Below, one piece after another: positions 24,038 to 35,820 of a stretch of 64,000 nt of DNA. The notes below the pieces were generated by a model. It did not search any database. It had not been told where the DNA came from and saw nothing but the letters and a program-made list of their open reading frames with translations. The stretch is from Motacilla alba alba (Eukaryota > Chordata > Aves > Passeriformes > Motacillidae). The DNA lies in the NCBI RefSeq assembly GCF_015832195.1, contig NC_052017.1, forward strand, positions 46,577,652-46,641,651, given 5' to 3'. The first letter of the stretch is position 1, and each line of letters starts with the position of its first letter. Both the position numbers and the translations under genes were made by a program.

Positions 24038-27000
24038 TGTTCAGAAGGTGGTAATATTATCTGAGCTCCTGGAGCAAGGAAAGCAGGTTCTGTAGGTAGG
24101 ATCTGCAGTCCCCTGGAAGCACTGGGAATGTTTTTATGGGTTTCAATAGCCTGTAGAGCTGCCAAATGTTGCGCATTTCACTCAGGCCAGTGAGGACCTT
24201 CTCACGCTGGCCTGGCTTTCAGCTGGTTTCTCAGGCACTCAAGCTGGCAGTGGGAAAATGTGTCAGGCTTTTGGCTTGTAGTTCTGTCTTTGGACTGTTA
24301 GGGGCCCCCATGGCTCTACTCCTGTGTAATCATGACCTGCCTGTAACTGCAGTATGGCCCTAAGCAGTGGACCTGATCCAGGAGAAGGGTACCAGGATAA
24401 AGGTTCCCAAGCTGACACATCTATTGTCAGTGATGGCAGGATCCCCAACATTTTGGTCCACAGGTAAAGTAGCTTCTACCTCTGGAAAAGGGAAAGTCCA
24501 AGTCAGAGCATCAATTCCTTTTCTCACCCAGCAATGTCTGACTCATTCATTATCCTTCTGCACATGGGTCTGATGTTCTCTGTGCTTCCCTCCTCTTGGT
24601 GACCATCTCTTCCCATTAATTCCTTTTCTACTTCCCAGCAGCATCCATCTAGTAGCTCTCTCCAGCACTGCACTGCCCCACGCCTCTGCTCTACACTGCT
24701 TAAAGTAATGTGTGTTGCCTGCTAGTCTGAAAATTGTTTGCAAGCATGTGTAAAATTGCACACAGGGAGCATGGCACCTTTTGGAATCACTGTTTCAGTC
24801 CCAGTCTGGGGGAATACAATGAGGACAATAATAATCACAAAATCAAAGAAACAAGTTTTCAACTTGTGGAAAATGCCTGCAGTCAACAAATGACTGCCCA
24901 GCATGTGGAAATGAATAACCAGGGTCTGGAACAAGATAGGATTTATATTGCCATAGACTTCATACTGGATGGCAAGAAGCATCACACAAATTGAAATAGC
25001 AAAGGAATTTATCTAGAAAATGCTGCCTCACAGAGCTATGAGAATACGGAACATTAAAAATCCATATTCAATGAGGGGTCAAGGGAGATATTTAACCTTT
25101 CTTGGACTGCACATGTACTAAAACTTGAGTTAAATGGTTACAAGCTTTAAAGAAGGCTGACCCATTTTGCTGTTTGAAATATTCTGAGACTTCCATGGAG
25201 ACATATCTGATGCCACCTATATATAATGACCTAGATTTTAAAAACAGTTGGGAAGCAGACGTCTGGAAATCTGCTGTGAATTTTAACATTTTCCATGCAA
25301 AGATGGAGTGTAAACTGGCAGTTTCATTTCACTTATGAAGGACCAAAATGCTTTTAGGGCTTCCCAGTTATATAATTAAGAATGTCATGTTTGGAAGATG
25401 ACTGTGAAGTGACAACAGAGCCATCCTTTCCCTGATTTCCCTGACAGATTCCTGTCCTAAAGGATGCTCAGGTAAGCACAGGTCTAATGCTATCTAATAA
25501 CTGTATGGCTGTCTGTGTGCCATATCTTAATGGCTTATTAATAAATGGGTGTCAGTGGCACAAAATTCATGGGCACCACTAGTGCCTGCTGTCTGAGTTC
25601 TCACAGTGACCGACTAATGGAGCAGTGAAGAGAATGAATTGCTTTGCCAACATGCAGCGCTCAGAAAAAACCAGACGTGATGATCAAGATGAAGCTCTTT
25701 ACAGAATACCTTCCCCTCTCCTCCGATTAATAGGCTTCAGTCCACAGGTTTTTCTTCCCAGCTATATTCTCTGGAGCTCACTCAACCATCCATAGCATGG
25801 ACTATGTGAAGTGGCATTTCTAGAGTTCAGCAGGCAAGCTGCCAAAAGAATCTCTTCTACTCCTATTTTAACGTGAATTTCTATGAGTCGGGGAAACTAA
25901 ATCAAGCAGTCATATGAAAGGGAATTGCTGGCAGAAAATATTTGGAGAAAAAAAAAAAAAAAAGAAAAGGAAACGAAAATGTCCCTTTTTGTATTTTAAA
26001 TAGGAAAAAATATCCCAGAGCCTCATAGGCTCAGGGATCCAAAGGTCAGGAGAAACAATAAGTAGTAAGCCTTAAAAAAACAAATAATCTAGTAGAGGGG
26101 GAAAAAAAGAAAATTTGTAAAAATAATCAAAAGCAAGCTAAAGGGTAATTAGTGAGATGAATAATACTGATTTCCAAAAAAATATTTCAGCTGACAGCAA
26201 GGGGACACAAATATGTTTTTAGTGGAAGCTGACCAAAGATAACTAAAAATTGGTCCATGGGAGCATAATTGGCTTGATTTTCACAGCTCTTTAAATAAGA
26301 GTTTTGAGATTATAAAAACAGTTGTGTGATACTACTGAAGGAGCTCATTAAAATTAAGCAGGCATTTCTGCAGGCTGCTAACAAAAAATTCCTATGAAAA
26401 AGTTTGATTAGAGTTTTCTCTTCAAAAACTCTCTGCACAACTTTTGGAGGCCAAAATGCACATGGAGCCAGAGAAAAATATGCACTTTCTCCCACAGTTT
26501 CATCAAAACCTTACTGAATTACATTATAATCACATTATAAAATAAATGCTCATTTTAATCCCCTGCAAGTCTCACAAGTGCTATCCCTGTTACACAAACA
26601 AAGATGACTCCAGACACAACAGTTATGTCTTGAGAAATATCAGGCTAGATCATCTTTTACCAGAGCAAATAAAGGCCAGAAAAGATAAAATACTGTGAAA
26701 TTATGTTGTCCTTTTTTGCAGATGTCAAGGAAAATTCTGTGTTATAGTAGCAATACTGAATTAAGTCAGAGCTGAATACCAAAGTGATTATTGCCGTGCA
26801 GAATGATACAATGGCAGACATATGTGCTATGAATCGGAACACACCAGATGCTTGTTCAGATGAATCTTTGCAAAAATTGAGTCTAGTGCAATGAATTTCA
26901 GAGCTTCAGCTTCTCAGAAGAACACACTTTGAATTACTTCGCATAAATATTTGGTGGTTACTCTTGCAACTCTCCTTCTTTCCTGAGTGCAGTCCCGTTA

Positions 27001-29486
27001 GTATGAGACATTAGATGTTACTCAAGTCTCTTGAAGCCCAGTATCAGGGGGGACTGCCACCTGTTTTATGCTGGCCCTGTGGCAGAACAAACTGGTTTTG
27101 GATGAGGCATCAAGGGCATTTGAACATCAACTGGAAGTATCAGGTGGAAACCCTGGGCACAGGGAAGCTTGAAGTGGTGCAGCAGACACAAAGAACCTGA
27201 GTAGAAGACGAGCAAAAAAGCTTGAGAGGGACAGAAGACAAATGCTACCCGGTGCTTTAACATCGGCTGAGTAATAGCAAGTAATTTTCATTTAACTGCA
27301 CTTTCTTACAACTGCAACACAAAGAAGCTTTGCCAATGCCTCCCATTCTTAACTGCGCTTTTGCAGCAGAGAATTTAAACCTCACAGAAGCCAACATGGT
27401 ACTGCTGGCAGAAGAATGGATATTGCACATGATTTTTTTTTTTTAAATACAAATGGAACTAAACTTTTTTAGTTTAGTTTAGTATACTGTGATTTCCAGA
27501 AATGACTAGGTTTCCAGAAAATTGCCTATCTTTTATACCAACTTTAATTAGGAATAACTCAGGTAGTAAAAACCTATAGCCACTTTACCATCTCATAGCT
27601 TGCAAAGTTGTCTTCCTAACAATTTATAGCTCACGCCCTCCACAAACATGACGAGAGTCAATCCCCAGAAGTTAAATGAACCACATCCTCTGTGAATATA
27701 CCAACCCCCAACCATCTGCAGAAGGCCTGAGAAAATAGAGCTAGTAGTGTAACCCAGAAGGTCAATAAACTGATTCTTTCAGATCTGCACTATTTTGGAT
27801 TTGGAGATAAAAGCCAGGATGGGAGCTTTCTGAGGCTCTTGCTTCTATATGCAGAGTGTGTTCACAATCTTTCTAAAGACAATTCAGAGCTATGTGAGTC
27901 TTCAGCTTTACACACTTATTTGATATTTCCTAATTACAATTCCACTCAGTGACAGGACAATTGAAATTCCTGTGATTTCTGTTGTAGCTATTTTGCAGGC
28001 TTCCTTTATCTACATAAACATTTCCTGTTCTGCTTTCTCATCCTCCCCCAGTGTCCTATAATGGCTTCCTATTGTCATTTTTTACCCTTTCTTTCACTTG
28101 AGCTTAAATGGATTTTCACTGGTGACCACTCTTGTCTGTGATATTTCTTGGGTCAGAAATACAGCACAGCTGCTCCCCAACTGAAGGGGTTTTCTGTGTG
28201 CTACCAAATGCTTTGGACAAAATATGTAGTGTAATGTTTAAAATTCTTGACCACATCTTAATTTGACCAGAGCTACAGCACAACTGGTTCAAGTTCTGCA
28301 CCTTACCCTTTTATGATTTTTACTCCTGAGTGGTTTATTATTTATGGAGCACCATAGATGTAATTTAGCCACTGCACGGGTGCTGTATTTCCCTGTGATT
28401 TATACTTTAGCACTATAATGATTTACTATGGAGCCTGCAGTCTGACTGAGATAGTTACAGACCACACAGCAAAAAACAAGGGAAAGACTAATGCTGAACA
28501 GCACTGGTATGGAAGCTAGTTCATTGAAGCCAAGTCAATGTCAAGCTGAAAAAGAGGAGTCTCAAGGAGGTTCTTAAGTCTTTGTTATGTAGAATAAGAG
28601 ATGCACCTGAGGAAGGTCTGGGAAATGAGCCTGAGTGTTATTTGTCTGTCCTCACCCCCACTGCTGTGCTCTGACCAAAAAAACTTGCATCCAGTGACTG
28701 TTTCATCTCTCTCCTACTGGACTTAAATTATACTAGTCACTTTTACAGCCTTGCTTCTCATCATCTTCCTTTCCAACCATAAAATTTATGAATATCCCCA
28801 AATACCACCACTGGCTCTGTCCCCTTATTAGCTTTACCAGTCCCTTGCTTTTTCTGTGCCTCCCATTCTGGATATCACCATCATGTGCACTTATTCTGCA
28901 GCACATTTTGCTGTCAGTCACTCAAACCTGACCCACGCTACAGCCCAAGAGATTCTCCCATTAACACTTAAGGGTGCTTTGGGCACTCTTTGGTGCTTTT
29001 CATTTCAAAAATGTAGAAGCCTGGTTCTTTTCTTTTCCCTGAAGGCCCTTCATGAAATCCAAGTTTCCTTCTCTGAGAAGGAGACTGTGACTAGTCCTGT
29101 ACACCTAGTGTACTAGGTCACTAGTAAGTGACTCCATCCTGTACACCTGCAGATCCTGTTCCATTAGTAGGTCTCAGTCCTCAAGTAAGAGTGCTCCTCA
29201 TTAACTCGTACGAAGTCCCTCATAATTGTCATGATTGTGGATGACCACCACATAAAATAGTCTGCTTTACTAATACAAGTGGGCCACTTGTTAGGGTTCT
29301 GCCTGTTGCTTAAGAGGAAGATGTTGTAAACATGGCATCCAAGAATTATGTTGGTTCATTCTCAGCTGGAATGTCTCTCCAATACCTTTTGTGTTTTGAG
29401 AAATCAGTAGATATAAGGTAGTTAAAAGAAGAGACAAGGGAGATAATTTAGCAGGAAATACATCCCTGCTTCTGTTGAAGGAAAGT

Positions 29487-30485
29487 TTAGAATAGAATAT
29501 AGAATATTGGATATAGAATATAGACTACATAGAAGATAGAATAGAATAGTTCAGCTGGATGGGAGCTAAAATGATCATCTTGTCCAGCTGCCTGACCACT
29601 TCAGGGCTGACCAAGTTAAAGCATGGTATTAATGGCTTAGTCCAAATAAATGCTTCTTGAACACTGACAACTGTGCTGCATCAACCATCTCTTCAGAGAG
29701 CCTATTGCAGTGTTTGACCACCTTCTTGGTAAAGAAATGCTTCCCAATGTCCAAACTAAACCTTCCCCAGTGCAACTTTGCACCATTCCAATGCATCCTA
29801 TCACTGGATCCCAAGGAGAAGAAATAAGCAACTCCAAGGATATGCCTTCCTGCCCTCTCACTATCTTTCAGGTCCTCTGGACACATTCAAGGACCTTGAT
29901 ATCCTTTTTAAGTTCTGGGGCCTATGACTACACAATATACTCACAATTAGGTTGCAGCAGCTCAATACAGTGGGATAATTATTCCTCTTGGCTGGTCAGT
30001 TGTGCTGGGTTTGATGCATTCCAGGATGAGGTTTACCCTCCTGGCTGCCAGGCACACACTGCTGGCTCCTTTTCAGCCTCCAGTCAATTGGCACCCCCAG
30101 GCCCCTTTGTGTGGGGCTGCTCTCCAGCCACTTCTCTCCTAGCTTATTCTTGTACTCAGTAGTATTCTCTCCCAGGTGCAGAATCTGGTATTTCAGGTGG
30201 CTAAATTTCATCCCATTAATCATAACCCAATGTTCCTGTCTATCTATATCTCTCTTCTAGGCCACTTGTCCTTCAAAACAGTCAACAAAACTTCCCAGTT
30301 CAGTATCATCAGCAAACTTACTAATGGTGCATCCAATTCCTGCACCCAAATCACTGAAAAATATATTGAACAGAACTGTTCCCAGGATCAAGCCCTGAGG
30401 AGCACTGCTGGTGACTGATCTCTATCCAGATGTAGCCTCATTCCCTACAACACTCGCAGTTCTACCCTCCAGTCAGTTAAAGCTT
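29487..30485 (-). mobile_element. CR1 LINE fragment, about 1 kb, with expanded TAGAA-type tail
   Basis: The left edge is a degenerate (TAGAATA)n tract (29490-29550), which is the CR1 tail on the reverse strand. The 3' UTR and ORF2 end follow. At 29629-29886 the minus strand still reads CR1 protein, with text such as GKHFFTKKVVKHCNRLSEEM. Diagnostic plus-strand text includes CAGGATCAAGCCCTGAGGAG near the right end. It is more diverged than the 14.2-kb copy and probably belongs to an older subfamily. Confidence 0.92.
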
Positions 30486-31279
30486 GAGTAAAAAATATAC
30501 ACCTTGCCGTCTTTTTTAAAAAAGCAAGCAGTGATCTGCATTTTTTTTCTTTGCCAGATGAATTTCTGCAGTAAATATGTGTTCTTCACACTCTGTCCCC
30601 TCAACTGATCTGAGTTTCATTTCAATTTTCAAGACAATTACATAATCCCCTTTGAACCAAGTATCCCTGGAGTGGTAAGAAGAGAAATACAGTCATTAAT
30701 GGGGTTAAACCCTATCTGGCAGAAAGCCAAAAATAAAAAGATCATTGTTCTGGTTTAAAGCAGTGACTGAATGGGGAATCACTAAGCTGCAGGGAGATAT
30801 GTTCTGAGCTGTATGTATTTGCCTTTGCAGCTCAAGAGATGCATAGCTGTACAGTGGACTGGTTAATGCTTCTGAACAGCTTTCTGGGCATTTCAAAAGA
30901 CAGAACATTCCCATCTTCCATTTTAGAAACAGATACAGGGATAAATGCCCCCGGCCCAAGAAGCAGGTTGGATTAAAATGGAAGGTGTGTAAGATGACTT
31001 CATGGGTGTTCAAACCCTTATCAGAATTAAGTATTACCTGGGTGCTGGTATTCTTGAAACTCTTTTATATATAATCTCTCGTTAGCAACTGATGGAAGAA
31101 GGGAAAAGTCGTGATTTCCTTGAAGTGCTGTACCATCTGTCAGCTCTACTCATCTTTTCTTCAAACTTATTTTGAGATAGCTTCTTTTCTCCTTCTGACA
31201 TTCTCGATTCCCAGGCTTGGCTATAGCTGGATGATTGTTATGTTCAGTTACAGATTATCAGATACATACAACTGTTCAC

Positions 31280-31399
31280 TTGAGAAATCGGAGGTATCTC
31301 ATCAAGTGACATCCCATTGACACAAATGTTGACAACAACCGGTTTTCCACAAGGGGATGTGAAGCAAGAAGATAACCAATATGATTCTCTCAGATATTT
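31280..31399 (-). other. exon-like open segment, unidentified
   Basis: On the minus strand this 120-nt segment follows a strong acceptor (CTGTATCTGCCCTCCCTGCAG, ending next to 31399; 21 bases, shown here as pyrimidine tract plus CAG) and precedes TCTCAA followed by GTGAAC. It is 40 codons, phase 0 at both ends, within a 102-codon open frame (31244-31552). The peptide contains PCGKPVVVNICVNGMSLDE. I cannot assign it to a family. Confidence 0.15.
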
Positions 31400-34300
31400 C
31401 TGCAGGGAGGGCAGATACAGCATGACCCCATTGATCCCAGATAGCTGCAGTAAGAAAAGCAGCCGGATCTGAAGTTCATTTGTGTCGGGAGCTGATGATA
31501 AACCTTGCAGACTTTCACCAGAGATAAGAGGATCATATTCTGCAATGGCCATAAACCATGCTAAGGAAGGTTTGTATTCCTGTGAAAGCTGTGAATTACT
31601 GAACCTGCTTTTTTAATATTTTTCATGAACCTAAAATTAAACCAGTGATTATGCAACACAATAAATAGATTATTTTATATTTAAATGGGATTCTTTCATT
31701 GAGTAACATCTGGATCATGTGTGAGGGAAGAAATTATACATCTTTTAAAACTCTGTGTCTGCTCTGATAATTTTACCCATGCAAAGACTGGTTTTTGGCT
31801 TTTAAATTTTCTTCTTGCTGTTAGTAGTACTTTATTTAGGGTTTTAATTATTTTTACTTCCCCTCTACAATCTCTCCAGCAGAGCATTAAGGCAGAAGAG
31901 GTTAAAATCACGAAAAAAAGGCATGTCCTTATACAATCAGGATGCTAAATCCAGCTGAGCAAAGCAAGCAGAGTGCAGATGCAAGACAGAAATAAAATAT
32001 GCATTAGATTCAGAAGTGAAAGAATAAAGAAGTCAGTGTGGCAGACAGTGAGAAACTAAGCAAACACTGAAAACACAGCCCACGAAAGAAGCAAACACGC
32101 ACCACGTATAATGAGGAAGGAAAAGTCAGGCTCAGGCCATCCCCACTCATTGGCAACACATGAAGAGAGTCAGCAAATGCAAGCTGTATGCGTTTCTCTT
32201 AAAACAAAGGCTTGATTTTCAGAAATGGAATTTTCTTCTTCCCATGAAGCAGCATATCGCTTTGCACAAGTCAGTCCCTCCAAAAAGTCATTGTGAATAC
32301 CAGAATGTGGTTTAGGGTTTTGTCTTCTGGGGAAATGTTTATCCACACTAACTGGGGGTAATTGGAAAGGAATCATTATAAATTATCTGTGGAACTTTGA
32401 AATTTATCTCTTGCATTGTGTCATGTTCTGGCAGTAAAGCAAAAGTAAGTTAATGCTGGCGGTTCAGGAAAAAAGCTGGAACAGGAAATATCAGGAAAAG
32501 TGAAAGCAGTGAGTAGCTACTCAAAGCATAATTTACAATATGTGGATGTTACACACGTACCTGGAGCAAGATGTGCACATGTACACCTTTGCCATGCAGA
32601 CACTGAGGCAAAAGGCAGAAAGACTGAAGCAAAAAACAGCCTATGTACTCTGAACCCATGTCCACACGTGTTAGACCTCTGTCCCAAGCCCACCCACACT
32701 GAGCCCTTTTTGTTCACTCTGCTAGTCTTGAAAAATATGACGAAGAACCCTGGCATGTGGGAAAAAGCTAGTGGTTTGCTAAAGCTCTTATGGGCTTGTC
32801 TGCTTTTTTAATCCTTTGTTAAATGTGATTGCAACTCAGAATTCATCCTTTTTTATGTTTTGCAAATTGAATTAAAAATAAATAAATAGCTAAAAGGAGC
32901 TTTCTGGCAAATTTTTGTTATGTCTGTGTTGTTATAATTCCGCTAGCAAACACCAAGTTTTTCAGAGGAAAACAGCCAGGGCTCCTGGCTTAAAAGATCA
33001 AAAAGCAGAAACAAGAGAGCAAGGAGCTACATCCTTTGCTACCAGCCCAGCATCCATTACTAAGATTTTTATTATTAAGTTATACAAAGGCAGCAGAGAA
33101 AAATTATGAGCTCAGGAAGATCTCATATATCACATTGATAACATTAACAAAATTTTAAAATATGTGTCATTTCAAAGGGCAGGGAATAAAGATAAATGTG
33201 TCTTGCTCCATACTCCAGAAATGAGCAGCTATTCAGAATGGGGAACTGAATAAACCTATCGTTTCACATCACTTTCAATTCTTCTACCATAATTTTCACA
33301 GCCAGAATAACTTAATGGGAAAGTGACACAGGTCACTGATGTAATAAAAAGCTGAACATCAGATGGTGAGAAAAAATCCTCAGTGGTTTTAATAGTATCA
33401 AGAGTATCAGAGACTTTGCTTTCCTGAAGCCAGGGCTATCTGCAACCAGCTCTCACAGCATTTGCACCGGGGGAACTGGTACAAACCAGGCAAAGCAAAA
33501 TGAAGTTCAAGTAAAGACCTCTTTCTGAAAGGTGGAAAGGTCTAGGCACAATAGACGCCTCAGCTTGGCAATGTAAATTCTGTAAGGACTCAAACAGAAA
33601 GGGGCAATTACTGCCTTGTGCTCAAGGTCTAATCTTAAATTATAGGATAGTTTCCTAATGAGGGGGAACACTGCCTGAGACAGCTGTGGTGGATGGAAGG
33701 GAACACTGCTGTAATTACAGATCCTTACACATCAGTGACAGAAGTTCCCAAACTCCAAGGGGAAACACCTTCATTATGTTTGTTTTTACAGAATCAAATA
33801 TCATTCTAAGTTGGCAGTGGAATGGAAACATTCAAGTATGGGAGCCTTAAAACTGGATTTCAGCCCTACATGGTGCATGTTAGGAGCTGGACTGCTTTGG
33901 CAGAGGTGAGTTAGTATGCTGGGATCTTAACTTGGGCTTGGGTACAGTAACGATGGTCAACTAGAGAAATGCAAGACTTGTCAGTGGCACTGGAGAGGGA
34001 GAAAGAAAAAAAGAAAGCCAGCAGACAAGTCTTAGGCAGAACATCTGATATGGCATAATCAGAGCAAACTTGTTCCCTTCTTTCAAGATGACTGCTAGCA
34101 GCAAGGGTGTTGAATATTTCACAATATTTCTCATGACACAGAGCATGTTACTGGACAGACTGAAAAAAAAAGATTCTTGGTTTAACACTTTTTTTTTTTT
34201 TGCCTTTGTGAGCTATACAGTCATAGACAGCAGTCTAAAACATGTGGTCTGCAGACTCCCAGGGTTCCACAGATGACTTCCAAGGGCTGCAGCAGAAGTA

Positions 34301-34740
34301 ACTAAAGACCAAGCTGTTGTCTTGTCACTGTTCAAGGATCTGCATGTCTCCAGTAAAGTTTACAGGGGTCTACAGGTGAAGAAACTTAAAATCTTTGCAT
34401 TTACACTATTACTATTACATGAGAAGAAATGGATGATATTTTCCCAATTAGTACTTCCATGGATGACTCAGCTCCTACTAGCATGATACACAACTATATT
34501 TTCAGAGTATCTTTGCTTCAGCCAGTACACAGAACAAGACTTAATTATGTAATTAACAGCTGTTCAATGATTTGTGTTCTACTGGTTGTTTAATGGGGCT
34601 TCAGACTTTGCTGTATTCTTTTGTAATGAAGGAAGAATTTTTTTGTTTGCCAAGATGCTTGTTTGTTGGCATTTAACAGTATAAAATCTGGGTATTTCAC
34701 AAATATTTTTTTAAGAAAACCTATGAATGGATAAAAAAAT

Positions 34741-34750
34741 GGGGGGGGGG
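34741..34750. repeat. poly-G run (G10)
   Basis: Ten consecutive G following an A-rich stretch in intergenic DNA. It is error-prone for sequencing. Confidence 0.85.
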
Positions 34751-35804
34751 AATAAAATAATCTTGGCAACCAATGTGAGATATTAAAACCTGATCCTTTT
34801 AAGCACTTAACGTTTGGGATTTTTTTTCATATACAAAAAACACAACCCCCATTGACTTTGGTTACAGCTCTGAACACAGCACTTTCTCACATCAGGAGTC
34901 ACATTGACTGCCAGGGAAATTAGGAACTTCCGGGTAAACATATAGCAAGTTTGCCTGGAATGCAAGGAGTTCTGGAGTAGTGGGACAGAGTCCAAGGAAG
35001 CATTTAAACCCCAGGGGCCATTTATCCATACCATATCTTCCCTTTGCCCTCAGCTTTAAGTCCTGTACTTCTGATTGATCCAGTCCTTACCTTCACTCTG
35101 TAAACTTCCCACTCAGTCCTAGTATAATTGCATAGCAAAACCTAGGCCTCAGTAAATCCAAGATTAATGGACCACAGACATCAGCCCCATGTACAACTTG
35201 TTTCTTGTACCAGCACTGTTCCCCCTCTCCTTGTCTCAGCATCAGTGTTCCCATTGCCTTTCTCCCTTTCTCCTGTGTCAACTCAGCCAGGTTCAACCAC
35301 AAGTCCTCTTTGTGGGTATTCCCAAGCTCTGATGGTCCCTTCCAGCTTCTGCCTCGCACTTTACTTCATCACCAGTGTTCTCCCCCATCTCTGAGTCTGG
35401 TCTAGAACTTTCCTCCTTCCTCCTGCCATCTCCAGGATCACTTTCCACTATTCTGAGGCTTCTGCTGTGCAGCAGCTTCCCCTTTCCTCCATAGTGCCAG
35501 CCAGGGGAAGCTGGCTGAAACCCCGGCTGTGCCCCTCCTTCAGTTCAGATCTCAGCATTAGGTGTGACCTGCCACAGAGCCAGCCTTGTAACAACCGTAC
35601 TGGGGGAAAAGTTATCTTAAATTTGGATTGGAATGTGCTCAGGGAAGACAAGTCATCAAGGAGGTTAGCTGCTAAAACCGTGAATGTTTCTGTTGAATAT
35701 TTGTCAGTGACAAACGTTCAAGGGCCTCCCTCTTACTGAGTGAACTGTAGCCACGTTTGCTGAAGGAGTGTAAAAGAGAGAGCTCTTTCAGCAAGAACAC
35801 TTCT

Positions 35805-35820
35805 CCCCCCCCCCCCCCCC
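35805..35820. repeat. poly-C run (C16)
   Basis: Sixteen consecutive C between TTCT and AGCCCTT. Such runs are unstable and can form i-motif or G-quadruplex structures. Confidence 0.92.

Larger units (their letters stand above)
17483..29486. other. intergenic sequence, about 12 kb
   Basis: No protein-coding gene or RNA gene recognised. The landmarks I see are a T22 run at 18406-18427, a faint old CR1-like patch at about 19620-19715, an A-rich run at 25951-25965, and a small ORF with splice-like flanks at 23846-24037. Most open frames are under 120 codons, have no family motifs and fit chance. Confidence 0.75.

Noticed and set aside
29085..29150. Clustered ACTAG and GTACAC repeats forming short hairpins
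   Set aside because: Stems are only about 6 bp, which is common by chance in 64 kb.
29629..30162. 85- and 150-codon frames near 29.7-30.1 kb
   Set aside because: They are within the 29.5-30.5 kb CR1 fragment.
30705..31013. 102-codon minus-strand frame
   Set aside because: No recognisable motif and no convincing splice sites. It shows how often frames of about 100 codons occur by chance here.
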